14,544 nt of DNA. Origin: Candidatus Heimdallarchaeota archaeon. Lineage in GTDB: Archaea; Asgardarchaeota; Heimdallarchaeia; Heimdallarchaeales; Kariarchaeaceae. This document shows, piece by piece, positions 7,437 to 14,544 of this stretch (positions within the stretch are counted from its first letter, which is position 1; each line of letters opens with the position of its first letter). The stretch lies in contig JADCLS010000030.1 of the NCBI GenBank assembly GCA_026702845.1, forward strand, positions 1 through 14,544, in the 5' to 3' direction. Under the pieces are notes generated by a model that saw only the letters and a program-made list of their open reading frames with translations, had not been told where the DNA came from and ran no database searches. A program made the position numbers and the translations under genes.

Positions 7437-7476
7437 GTATATTACGGGCAAAAGAGGATAATATTACTCTAATTTG

Positions 7477-7482
7477 AAAAAA
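7477..7482 (-). terminator. Candidate T6 terminator of the dehydrogenase-reductase operon
   Basis: A run of six T on the minus strand about 22-28 nt after the stop codon of the enoyl reductase gene. Suitable for archaeal oligo-T termination, but a run this short could be chance. Confidence 0.25.
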
Positions 7483-7504
7483 TGTGGAGCTATTCAGCTT
7501 AATA

Positions 7505-8482
7505 CTAATATCCTACAAAAAGTACCTTACCATCCTTGGCCTCAGTATCTGCATGTTTCAAGGCGTCCTTGAACTCATCCAGAGGATAAGTACCTGCGAT
7601 TTTTACAGCTAATTCTCCTTTGCTAATTAACCCAATTAAGTAACCAAGCGTGTGCTGCACCTCCTTGCGATCTGTCTCCTGATACCACCTACTAAGCCAG
7701 AATGGTTTTATCGTAAGATTCTTGCTCATCACCACTGCCATATTAACCTTGATAAGATCAAGACTCATGGCACCATAGACCACAAGGGTGGCATTTTGAC
7801 CCAGACATCTGATCATCCTATCTGAGGCTTCCCCTGACACTGCATCAATTCCAAGTTTAATTGTAGCTCCATCAAGAGCGGATTTCACCTGCTTTGGAAG
7901 ATCAGGTCCATCAACCAGAACCACATCTGCACCCAAATCCTTGAGCTCTGAGATCAAGGATTCTCTCCTTACAATATTTACCGTCTTGATACCCCGGATC
8001 TTGGCCAGTTGTATGATATATCTCCCAACTGCTGAATTAGCAGCATTCTGGATTATCCAATCACCTTCATCAAGCTCAACAAATTCCTTCAGCATTAAGT
8101 AAGCTGTGGGTGGATTCACGGATATCATTGATAACTGATGAATATCTCCCTCAGGAAGAGCAAATACTCGTTTACCAGGGCAGATTATCTGGCTTCTCCA
8201 TGTACCATTACCAGATGGAAGAAGGACTAGATCTCCTTGCTTCACATGAGTTACCTTTGAACCTATTGTGACCACTCGTCCAATGCCTTCATTGCCAAAA
8301 ATCTCTGGAAAGGAATATTTTCGGGGATAAAGCCCCTTTATTGCCAAGATATCTGATGGATTGATCGGTGATGCCAGCATGTCCAGCAGAACCTCGTCAT
8401 CCTTGATCTCGGGAAGATCCATCTCCAAGAGTTTTGATACTTCATCTATTTTTCCATGACCAATTACCTGTATTGCCTTCAT
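7505..8482 (-). CDS. MECR/ETR1-like NADPH-dependent 2-enoyl thioester reductase (MDR superfamily)
   Basis: A 325-residue zinc-free medium-chain dehydrogenase/reductase. Residues 37-70 (LASPINPSDI..IKGLYP..Y..P, then GNEGIGRV) and 118-135 (MISVNPPTAYLMLKEF) are the catalytic-domain signatures of mitochondrial trans-2-enoyl-CoA reductase; Tyr52 aligns with the catalytic tyrosine of MECR/ETR1. The Rossmann segment NAANSAVGRYIIQLAKIRG (146-164), followed by VNIVRR, predicts NADPH binding, and 'FWLSRWYQ' matches a segment typical of this subfamily. The expected reaction is reduction of a trans-2-enoyl thioester to the acyl thioester in the cytosol; whether CoA- or ACP-bound cannot be told. The ATG follows the TAG of the upstream dehydrogenase by 2 nt, so the genes are co-transcribed and probably translationally coupled. 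It ends TAG, with TAA two codons on. Another quinone-oxidoreductase-like activity is the main alternative. Confidence 0.87.
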   Translation of the reverse strand: MKAIQVIGHGKIDEVSKLLEMDLPEIKDDEVLLDMLASPINPSDILAIKGLYPRKYSFPEIFGNEGIGRVVTIGSKVTHVKQGDLVLLPSGNGTWRSQIICPGKRVFALPEGDIHQLSMISVNPPTAYLMLKEFVELDEGDWIIQNAANSAVGRYIIQLAKIRGIKTVNIVRRESLISELKDLGADVVLVDGPDLPKQVKSALDGATIKLGIDAVSGEASDRMIRCLGQNATLVVYGAMSLDLIKVNMAVVMSKNLTIKPFWLSRWYQETDRKEVQHTLGYLIGLISKGELAVKIAGTYPLDEFKDALKHADTEAKDGKVLFVGY

Positions 8483-8484
8483 AT

Positions 8485-9474
8485 CTAATACCCCAGATCC
8501 AGATGAACCTTGTTGATCGGTTCCTTGTTCTCATAAACACGTATGATATTCTCAAGAATATCCTGAGCAAATACCTCCTCCCTGTCTCGAACCTTGAAGG
8601 CACTATGAGGGGTCATCACTATATTGGGCAAATCATGAAAGGGGAAGTTCTGTTGTGTTTCATGTGTACCACCACTGGGGTAATTATACCAGACATCTAT
8701 TCCTGCTGCCCCGATCTGTTTCTCCTTCAATGCGGTATAAAGAGCTTCCTCTTCTACCACTGGACCACGAGCGATATTTACCAAGACCGCATTATTTTTC
8801 ATCTTGGCAAAATGTTCCTTCTTCAATAATCCCTCGGTTTCTGAGGTGAGTGGAACAGCAACCACTATCAGATCACTCTCTGACAAAACATAATCAAGAT
8901 CCTGCATATCACCAATGAAATCAGTAATCTCATCTTTTTCAGATTTGTTTCGCTTGATGGCCAGTACTTCCATGTTGAATCCGGGTTTGAGCATTGCTGC
9001 AACTTTCTTGCCAATGGCCCCGTAGCCTATGATACCCAGCTTTCTGCCCGTCAACCAAAAGGATTCGGTATCATTGGATCGTGTACTCCAATCTCCCTTC
9101 CTCATCAAGGAATCTCTATGTGTAAGTAGCTTAGATGCTGCGAATAATAAAGCTATTGCATGTTCAGCAATAGCCAGAGAGTTGGAATGTGAATTTGACA
9201 CCGTGATATCATCTCTTCCCTCAAGGTGTTCTCCACCAAAATTGTTGAATCCAGTCCAGGGAATCTGAATATGTCTCAATTTCTTTGCTTGCTGGATAAA
9301 TGCCTCGGAAATACGGTAACCAACGAAGATCTCTACTTCTGATGCTTTTTCAAGCAATTCAACTTCCTCTCTTGTTTCAGAGAAGATCAACTCCACTCCA
9401 TCTGGAACATTATTGGAGAAAAATTGCTTGTATTCCTCAGAGATCAAACCCTGGTATTGGAACAGTACCTTCAT
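8485..9474 (-). CDS. D-isomer-specific 2-hydroxyacid dehydrogenase family, catalytic Glu replaced
   Basis: A 329-residue protein of usual length. The N-terminal substrate domain is followed by a dinucleotide fold with GIIGYGAIG (148-155; GxGxxG) and then 'VLAIKRNKS' (170-178), where the acidic NAD-specifying residue is replaced by basic ones, suggesting NADP(H). Of the family's Arg-Glu-His triad, Arg236 (NIARGPVV) and His290 (TPHSAF) are present, but the Glu normally in 'DVF.xEP' is Tyr265 in GIDVWYNYP. The family reversibly reduces 2-keto acids to D-2-hydroxy acids (glyoxylate, hydroxypyruvate, 3-phosphoglycerate); the missing Glu makes exact assignment unsafe, and activity may be altered. 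First gene of a two-gene operon with the enoyl reductase. The ATG at 9474 starts the first beta strand (MKVLFQYQG), as expected; no clear ribosome site is seen. Confidence 0.88.
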   Translation of the reverse strand: MKVLFQYQGLISEEYKQFFSNNVPDGVELIFSETREEVELLEKASEVEIFVGYRISEAFIQQAKKLRHIQIPWTGFNNFGGEHLEGRDDITVSNSHSNSLAIAEHAIALLFAASKLLTHRDSLMRKGDWSTRSNDTESFWLTGRKLGIIGYGAIGKKVAAMLKPGFNMEVLAIKRNKSEKDEITDFIGDMQDLDYVLSESDLIVVAVPLTSETEGLLKKEHFAKMKNNAVLVNIARGPVVEEEALYTALKEKQIGAAGIDVWYNYPSGGTHETQQNFPFHDLPNIVMTPHSAFKVRDREEVFAQDILENIIRVYENKEPINKVHLDLGY

Positions 9475-9654
9475 AATTCAATACTATATCACAGTGAATT
9501 TCAATCTTTTCCTATCGGAGTAAGAGAGTATTGGGATTATCTATACCACTAATACAGATTGATTACGTTTTCACCTACTCAATGCAAAGGTTGCACTACT
9601 TATTGATGATATAGACAGTATTTGCATTCAGCAAGAATTTTCTAGATGACGCTT

Positions 9655-10122
9655 TCATTGATAAATAAGATAGAAATGTATTACATGTGCAAATATAAAT
9701 AAAGTTGAGGGAATGCAGAACCAAAGCTTATTACAAATGAGAGCCATCCCAATCATCCAGATAATGGGGGTATAGGATGGAGCAAACACAACAATTGCTC
9801 TTAATACAGGTGAGTAATTATCAATTTTTGACACATCTATGAGGATCAAAGCGATCCAACTACTGAAATACACGAATAGTCCGACACAATATAGTATGAT
9901 TCCAGCATTCAGATACTTGTTATCCTTTGTGTCAATGAATAGAAAGAATGAAGAAATTACAGCAATTATCCTGAAAACTTGTTCTGCTAACACTGCCAAT
10001 TTCACAGGTTCTTTGGGAAAGAAATGATCCATTGGTAGCTTAGATGCAAGAGGGATATTAAATAGTAGGGGTATCAAGAACAAAAAAAAACCGTTTTTGA
10101 GAATTCTTTGGTAGGGAAACAC
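9655..10122 (-). CDS. Small multi-pass membrane protein, conserved hypothetical type
   Basis: A 155-residue hydrophobic protein starting at GTG. About five membrane segments can be drawn: residues 10-25, 42-63, 72-95 (GIILYCVGLFVYFSSWIAL), 107-130 and 133-153. Motifs such as 'RIIAVIS', 'G..LY..G..VYF.SW' and 'APSYTPIIWMIGMALI' resemble an uncharacterised membrane-protein family I recall from bacteria; I cannot name it or give a function. No neighbour overlaps it. The start is supported by an A/T box in leaderless position. Codon and base use do not look unlike the surroundings. Confidence 0.75.
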   Translation of the reverse strand: MFPYQRILKNGFFLFLIPLLFNIPLASKLPMDHFFPKEPVKLAVLAEQVFRIIAVISSFFLFIDTKDNKYLNAGIILYCVGLFVYFSSWIALILIDVSKIDNYSPVLRAIVVFAPSYTPIIWMIGMALICNKLWFCIPSTLFIFAHVIHFYLIYQ

Positions 10123-10143
10123 AAGTTAACTAGAAATGAAATC

Positions 10144-10151
10144 AATTTATG
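10144..10151 (-). promoter_or_regulatory. Candidate TATA box for the small membrane protein
   Basis: On the minus strand cataaatt lies at -29 to -22 from the GTG at 10122, the leaderless position. It supports this GTG as start; no Shine-Dalgarno site is present. Confidence 0.35.
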
Positions 10152-10275
10152 CAATACCTAAAACTAAAAGATAATTGGTGAAATAGATAGATCGCAAAAA
10201 CATTTTTCCCATGATGAACATAGGTAAACCAAGGTTCCAGAACAATCCGGGAGATCCTCACCTGATTATAATCGC

Positions 10276-10833
10276 TTACTGCTCATTATCAAATAGCTCA
10301 AGTAAATTCTGCAATTGAGATGATACTCCCAATTTTACTGATTTTTGCTTCAATAGTTCAAAATCAATATTGTTGAAATTTCTTGTCAATATAGCCATAG
10401 CATCCTCTATATCAATTTGAGATCCAAATAAGAGTTTATTCACAATGATATTCTCGAAAGAATCCAATTTTATTTGCAGATCAACAAAGTTTACGATTTT
10501 TCCTTCTCTAATAGTTTCTTCATCTTTTTCTTTATAGATCCCCTTCATATCAATGCGAAACATCGTATTAGTATCAAAGAAGTTGACATGCATTTTTTCA
10601 TCAAAATTATCCAAATCTCTCAAAGTTATATCAAATCCGGTATCTCGTAAAGAATGTACAAATTTCTCTCGATTTAGATTTCGATGATCGATTATTACAT
10701 CAATATCTGACGTTGTTCTAATTCGACCAAACGCAATCACAGCTACACCACCCACAAAAGCATAATTAATGTCTAGATCATTAAACACTTTAACAAGACG
10801 ATTGAGTAATAGGCTAATAATATTGTCTGACAT
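10276..10833 (-). CDS. Minimal nucleotidyltransferase (Pol beta superfamily, MNT/AbiEii-like)
   Basis: A 185-residue cytosolic protein. Residues 25-48 hold the superfamily signature: AFVGGVAVIAFG with G28-G29, then RTTSDIDVII with the metal-binding pair Asp43 and Asp45. The third carboxylate is probably Asp95 in 'FRIDMKG'. A helical C-terminal half follows ('SFENIIVNKLLFG..IDIEDAMAIL', 128-149), as in nucleotidyltransferases that modify proteins or RNA in toxin-antitoxin and abortive-infection systems. Expected reaction: transfer of a nucleotide from NTP to an unknown acceptor. It begins 2 nt after the stop of a 55-residue protein, with GAGGAG in the end of that gene as its ribosome site, so the two form a tight unit. 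Toxin, antitoxin or housekeeping role cannot be decided. Confidence 0.85.
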   Translation of the reverse strand: MSDNIISLLLNRLVKVFNDLDINYAFVGGVAVIAFGRIRTTSDIDVIIDHRNLNREKFVHSLRDTGFDITLRDLDNFDEKMHVNFFDTNTMFRIDMKGIYKEKDEETIREGKIVNFVDLQIKLDSFENIIVNKLLFGSQIDIEDAMAILTRNFNNIDFELLKQKSVKLGVSSQLQNLLELFDNEQ

Positions 10834-10835
10834 GA

Positions 10836-11003
10836 TTACTCCTCATTAGTACTAGCATGAAGCTTACGAGAAAAAGAAATCAGTTGATCTGCTTGCTTAA
10901 TCAATTCTTCAGATGAGAAATTACGAGCTCTAAGGCCCATGAGATAGGCATCATGTAATCTTTGTTTTTCTCTTTCTGAGAGCGATTTAAGATCAATGGT
11001 CAC
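10836..11003 (-). CDS. 55-residue helical protein, partner of the nucleotidyltransferase
   Basis: A short ORF from GTG to TAA. It reads as two amphipathic helices, 'LKSLSEREKQRLHDAYLMG' and 'SSEELIKQADQLISFSRKL', with no membrane segment and many charged residues. Evidence for a real gene: the stop lies 2 nt before the nucleotidyltransferase ATG, its 3' end carries that gene's GAGGAG site, and the composition is clearly protein-like. The size, helical character and position fit the small antitoxin-like or regulatory partners often paired with minimal nucleotidyltransferases; this is inference. The start is less sure: GTG at 11003 is favoured by an A/T box 24-31 nt upstream, and an internal ATG (codon 22) is the alternative. 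Confidence 0.7.
   Translation of the reverse strand: MTIDLKSLSEREKQRLHDAYLMGLRARNFSSEELIKQADQLISFSRKLHASTNEE
10839..10844 (-). promoter_or_regulatory. Shine-Dalgarno site GAGGAG inside the upstream gene
   Basis: GAGGAG on the minus strand ends 5 nt before the nucleotidyltransferase ATG and encodes the last two residues (Glu-Glu) of the 55-residue protein. It implies coupled translation of the two genes. Confidence 0.7.
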
Positions 11004-11026
11004 TAAGAATAAATAGAATATATTCC

Positions 11027-11034
11027 TAATAAAT
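11027..11034 (-). promoter_or_regulatory. Candidate TATA box for the two-gene cassette
   Basis: On the minus strand atttatta lies at -31 to -24 from the GTG at 11003. A second A/T box (aatatatt) lies closer, at about -21 to -14, and would place transcription start inside the ORF, so the start remains somewhat open. Confidence 0.3.
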
Positions 11035-11148
11035 GTGTTTTACGTTGATAGTAAAAGTGCAAGTATTTTAGGTTTTATGCAATTGTTGAATGATAAAATC
11101 ACATATCACTAATGGTTACAAGGGTTGAGATTAAAACATCAAATTATC

Positions 11149-13815
11149 TCACTTTTTTGGATTCCTTCTTCTTAAGATAACTGCAATTGACACAAAGGAG
11201 AGAAGGAGGAAGCTGATAGGTCCTGCACTGGTATCACTAGTGTTAAGTTCAATTGGTGTTGTTATGTTGGTTATTGAAATGGTTGTGGTAGTAGTATAAA
11301 CTGTAGTCTCAGTGGAAGCAGTAGTGGTTGTGACAATTGAAGTGTTGACTATTGTAGTTGTAACTGGCTCATTAGTGGTGTTTTCAGTCACATCAATGAA
11401 GATGGTATCACTTTCTGTATTACCATGAGAATCAAAGACATTGAGAATTAAGGTGTGTTGACCAATACCTAACCCATCCACAACAATTGATATCAATCCA
11501 TTTTCCCCGACAGTCTCTCCAACAAAGAGATCACCATCCAAGGTGGCATTATACGAGCTAGAATAATCTTGAATAATTGTCCATTCTAACACATTCCCAG
11601 TAGTCGCCCATTCGTAAGAAATATCATCTGGAGAAGAAATTATCATTGTGTACATACCAGCATCATTAATCTGCCATTGAAAAGTATCCATAATATACTG
11701 CCGAGATGCTGCAGAACTACCATAATGACAGAGGTTTGCATCTAACCTCACCTCTTCCTGCAATGGAAGCTCTGACCAAGAAGAAAGCATATTGTCATAA
11801 TAGGGAACGGAGATTTTTACTTCATTCAGCATAGATCTCATATCTTTTACTCTGGAGACATCCCAAGAAGAAATATCCTGATTGAATGATCTGGTACCAT
11901 CAAACATTGATCTCATATCAGTCACACTGGATACATCCCAGAAACTCAAGTCTTGATTGAAATATGGAACATGCTCAAACATTGATTTCATATCCGTGAC
12001 ACTTGATACATCCCATGAGTTAAGCGATTGATTAAATTCATTAGCATACTCAAACATATAACTCATATCCGTGACGTTAGAAACATCCCAAGAAGAAATA
12101 TCCTGATTAAATGACGTAGCACCATCAAACATCGATCTCATAGTTGTGACCAGAGATACATTCCATACATTAATATCTTGATTGAAGGCACTCGCAAATT
12201 TAAACATGGAGCTCATATCAGCAGCTCTTGAAACATCCCAGTTCAGTGGTTGGTTGAAGGCCCTAGCTCTCTCAAACATTGATTTCATATCAGTAACACG
12301 GGATACATCCCATGAGCTAATGTTTTGATTGAATGAAATAGCCTCATCGAACATAGAATTCATATCAGTTACACGGGATACATCCCATGATCCAATATTT
12401 TGATTGAATGAACTGGCCCCATAGAACATAGAATCCATTTTCTCTACACTGGAGGTGTTCCATGAGCTAATATCTTGATTAAATAAACTGGCATCCTGGA
12501 ACATTGAACTCATTGAGCTAACCTGAGAGGTATCCCATGAACTGATGTCTTGATTAAATGTAGTTGCACCCTGGAACATGGAGAACATATGTCTGACACT
12601 GGAAGTATCCCACAAGTTGAGTGACTGGTTGAATGCAATAGCATCTTGGAACATCTGATACATAGATTGAATCCCAGAAACATTCCATATATTAAGAGCT
12701 TGATTAAATAGACTAGCTCCATTAAACATAGCACTTGTATATATAACATTAGACATGTCCCATGATTCAAGTGGTTGATTGAATGAAATCGCATTTTGAA
12801 ACATAGTACTCATATCATGAATACCAGTTACATCCCATGAACTAAGATCTTGATTAAATGAGCTAGCTCCATTAAACATACAACTTATGGAATAAACATT
12901 GGAGATATTCCATGAATTGAGAGGTTGATTGAATGCAGTTGCATCTTGAAACATGCCATATAAATACGTTAAACCTGAAACATCCCAGGAGTTGAGAGGT
13001 TGATTGAATGAACTTGCACCTTCAAACATGTAATAGATATGATTTACACTGGAAATATCCCATGAATCGAGTGGTTGGTTGAACGCAGTCGCATCCTTGA
13101 ACATGTATGGCATATACACTACTCCGGACACATCCCAAGTACTAAGATCTTGATTGAATGAACTTGCCCCTTCAAACATATTGGCCATTGAAGTAACACT
13201 GGAGACATCCCATGAGCTAATATTTTGATTGAATGAACTGGCACCCTGAAACATTTTCACCATTAAACTAATACTAGAAACATCCCAAACAGCCATGGAT
13301 CCTTCAGAACCCAGAGCTTGACAATTTGCAAAGGCCGAAGCTAATGAGGAAGTACTACTCAAATCTGGAGCATCAATCGCAGTCAAGACTAAATTTTCAG
13401 CCCCAGTAAAGCTATAGCTACCAATACCCAAATCTCCCCATTGAGAGATCTCAATAATCTTCAGCCGATCACCCTCATTGTTGAATTCCCAACCTTTGAT
13501 TGTGCCAGAAATACTTACATCATACACACCCTCGGTAGCATAAGTATGTGTAACTTCGGCTTGATCATACATAGAAATATAATCTGAGGTACTATCTCCC
13601 CAATCCACGTCAAAACCATAACTTCCAGAAGCTTTTAGGGGAAGCTTAATCTGATTGCTTGAACTAGAACCACTACTAACCAAAGTAGTATCCCACCTTG
13701 ATAGAAAAGGGGAAGTAAGATCAACAAAGGATATTGTTATTCCATTACCTTCTGTTTCAACCAGAGCTATGGAACATAAAATTAAAAGAATGAGTATTAC
13801 TCGAAATTTTATCAT
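11149..13815 (-). CDS. Large cell-surface protein with DUF285/BspA-type 25-residue repeats
   Basis: An 888-residue secreted, C-terminally anchored protein. Residues 1-22 are a signal peptide ([16 protein letters not shown] core). Residues about 38-110 form the N-terminal domain seen with these repeats ('[13 protein letters not shown]', '[17 protein letters not shown]'). About 177-680 hold 20 tandem repeats of the DUF285 (PF03382) or BspA/Listeria 26-residue type; '[22 protein letters not shown]' closes the array. About 715-810 form an Ig-like domain ('[11 protein letters not shown]', '[18 protein letters not shown]'), then a Thr/Ser-rich, probably O-glycosylated stalk (about 812-860), and a membrane segment [15 protein letters not shown] followed by RRRNPKK. 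Probable role: extended surface scaffold or adhesin; partner unknown. Many repeats contain N-x-S/T sequons. The start is supported by a leaderless-position TATA box. Such repeats are best known from bacteria and some protists. Confidence 0.9.
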   Translation of the reverse strand: MIKFRVILILLILCSIALVETEGNGITISFVDLTSPFLSRWDTTLVSSGSSSSNQIKLPLKASGSYGFDVDWGDSTSDYISMYDQAEVTHTYATEGVYDVSISGTIKGWEFNNEGDRLKIIEISQWGDLGIGSYSFTGAENLVLTAIDAPDLSSTSSLASAFANCQALGSEGSMAVWDVSSISLMVKMFQGASSFNQNISSWDVSSVTSMANMFEGASSFNQDLSTWDVSGVVYMPYMFKDATAFNQPLDSWDISSVNHIYYMFEGASSFNQPLNSWDVSGLTYLYGMFQDATAFNQPLNSWNISNVYSISCMFNGASSFNQDLSSWDVTGIHDMSTMFQNAISFNQPLESWDMSNVIYTSAMFNGASLFNQALNIWNVSGIQSMYQMFQDAIAFNQSLNLWDTSSVRHMFSMFQGATTFNQDISSWDTSQVSSMSSMFQDASLFNQDISSWNTSSVEKMDSMFYGASSFNQNIGSWDVSRVTDMNSMFDEAISFNQNISSWDVSRVTDMKSMFERARAFNQPLNWDVSRAADMSSMFKFASAFNQDINVWNVSLVTTMRSMFDGATSFNQDISSWDVSNVTDMSYMFEYANEFNQSLNSWDVSSVTDMKSMFEHVPYFNQDLSFWDVSSVTDMRSMFDGTRSFNQDISSWDVSRVKDMRSMLNEVKISVPYYDNMLSSWSELPLQEEVRLDANLCHYGSSAASRQYIMDTFQWQINDAGMYTMIISSPDDISYEWATTGNVLEWTIIQDYSSSYNATLDGDLFVGETVGENGLISIVVDGLGIGQHTLILNVFDSHGNTESDTIFIDVTENTTNEPVTTTIVNTSIVTTTTASTETTVYTTTTTISITNITTPIELNTSDTSAGPISFLLLSFVSIAVILRRRNPKK
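11779..13287 (-). repeat. Twenty tandem 25-residue (75-bp) DUF285 repeats
   Basis: Units start at each Trp codon, the first at 13287 and the twentieth at 11865. The unit reads W-D-V-S-x-V-T-D-M-x-S-M-F-x-G-A, then x-x-F-N-Q-(D/P/N)-(I/L)-x-S. Nineteen are well formed; the twentieth is degenerate after 'SML' and runs into the capping sequence. Eighteen of the first nineteen are exactly 25 residues; the fourteenth lacks one codon ('FNQPLN' directly followed by 'WDVS'), near 12240. No frame is broken. Confidence 0.95.
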
Positions 13816-13835
13816 TGAAGTAAAAATTATGTAAG

Positions 13836-13843
13836 TTATAAAA
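13836..13843 (-). promoter_or_regulatory. TATA box, leaderless start of the DUF285 surface protein
   Basis: On the minus strand ttttataa occupies -28 to -21 from the ATG at 13815, preceded by the purine-rich gcaagaa (possible BRE). No Shine-Dalgarno site follows, so a leaderless mRNA is likely. Confidence 0.5.
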
Positions 13844-14544
13844 TTCTTGCTTATATCATTTAGTTCATTGATTAGTATTACAAATATATGATATTATCGA
13901 TTATTTACCTCGTGCCCTCACCACAGTGTGAGTGCAATAATCACTTAGTATAATGACGATTATTGGGACTCTTTGAGACCTCTGTAATAATCCTTGGGAC
14001 AATGACAATAGATCCTCCAAAAAAGACGAATATCGACTCCTTTTGCTTAATATAGGGTATACTAGTTATTGAAGAACAAGTAATTTGTTGTGAATTTTCA
14101 ATTTTTTGATAATGAATATTCAGTATTTTCGATACCTGCCGATTATAATTATCCGATTTATTCGAGAAATTTCAGGTATTTCTAAAATTTCATTACAATT
14201 AATGTTATTTCGTGAAGGAAATGAAATTCAAACAAAAATCCGATATTGGGATAAGAAACACATAGTCTTTTTGATTTTGAGAAATGAATCTAGATATACG
14301 AAAAGATAAACTTCATTATTAAGTGTAAAGACATTCATTAAATCGATTTACATATAATGGCTGAATATTAATTACGGATAATGAACATATGGAAAATAAG
14401 GATTTCCGAAAATCATTTTGAGATACATTGAGCCGGTAGGCTCAATGATATTATTGTTAACAGTTCAGATATAGTTGTGCGCAAGATTCGCCTATAACCG
14501 AACTAGATAAAAGGTAGAGGGTCTAGATCGACTAGTGCTATCAA
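13844..14544. other. Gene-free stretch at the right end
   Basis: I see no gene I can support. An open frame at 14106-14309 (67 codons, plus strand) has an Ile/Arg/Lys-rich composition typical of chance A/T-rich translation, with no promoter or ribosome site. The only clear structure is the 9-bp hairpin at 14426-14447. No tRNA could be folded from the region. Confidence 0.5.
14426..14447. other. Perfect 9-bp hairpin with GGTA loop
   Basis: The arms cattgagcc (14426-14434) and ggctcaatg (14439-14447) are perfectly complementary around a 4-nt loop ggta. Pairing stops outside these arms, and no oligo-T follows on the plus strand, so it does not look like a standard terminator. It could be part of a small RNA or a protein-binding palindrome. 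Confidence 0.6.

Noticed and set aside
11779..13287. A CRISPR array or DNA satellite suggested by the 75-bp periodicity.
   Set aside because: The periodicity is a translated protein repeat in one long open frame; DNA units diverge while residues stay conserved, and there are no unique spacers.
14106..14309. A 67-codon plus-strand open frame.
   Set aside because: Its composition (many Ile, Arg, Lys) is what A/T-rich non-coding DNA gives, and there is no domain, promoter box or ribosome site.
14426..14530. A possible tRNA gene, because the hairpin region starts 'gagccggtaggctcaa'.
   Set aside because: No acceptor stem closes, the D-arm motif has an extra G, and no T-loop with the TTC motif is present at the right distance.

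Overview
The window looks like a piece of an archaeal chromosome, most probably from an Asgard archaeon. This placement is inference, because no rRNA or other marker gene is present. The supports are: about one third G+C; A/T-rich boxes placed 21-31 nt upstream of several start codons, as expected for leaderless archaeal transcripts; Shine-Dalgarno sites only where a leader or an operon exists (AGGAG before the CD36-like gene, GAGGAG before the nucleotidyltransferase); two gene pairs separated by 2 nt; and large secreted proteins with an N-terminal signal, Thr-rich or sequon-rich ectodomain and a C-terminal membrane anchor ending in a few basic residues. Introns are absent, so a eukaryotic contig is unlikely.

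Layout. 1-865: a small NTF2/SnoaL-fold protein, then a gene-free A/T-rich stretch with a cluster of ATCGAT sites. 866-1210 (-): a single-domain rhodanese. 1211-1971: mostly non-coding, with the decayed 3' end of a membrane-protein gene and an 11-bp tandem duplication. 1972-5973 (+): a 1333-residue two-pass membrane protein whose two ends together reproduce the CD36/LIMP-2/SR-BI scavenger-receptor family. About 890 residues of internal repeats, rich in N-glycosylation sequons, are inserted where eukaryotic members have the short apical helix bundle. 6146-7408 (-): a receptor-like membrane protein (signal peptide, ectodomain, one membrane segment, cytosolic helical domain) whose frame is interrupted by one TAG just after the signal peptide. 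7505-9474 (-): an operon of a D-2-hydroxyacid dehydrogenase with an altered catalytic triad and an MECR/ETR1-type 2-enoyl thioester reductase. 9655-10122 (-): a small multi-pass membrane protein. 10276-11003 (-): a two-gene cassette of a 55-residue helical protein and a minimal nucleotidyltransferase. 11149-13815 (-): an 888-residue surface protein made of twenty 25-residue DUF285/BspA-type repeats. 13816-14544: no gene I can support, apart from a promoter and a 9-bp hairpin.

Most of the coding capacity goes to the cell surface: the CD36-like receptor, the DUF285 repeat protein and the interrupted receptor-like protein. The most unusual item is the CD36-family protein, since this family is known mainly as a eukaryotic lipid and scavenger receptor. 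A link between it and the nearby enoyl reductase (lipid uptake with acyl metabolism) is conceivable, but only proximity supports it.
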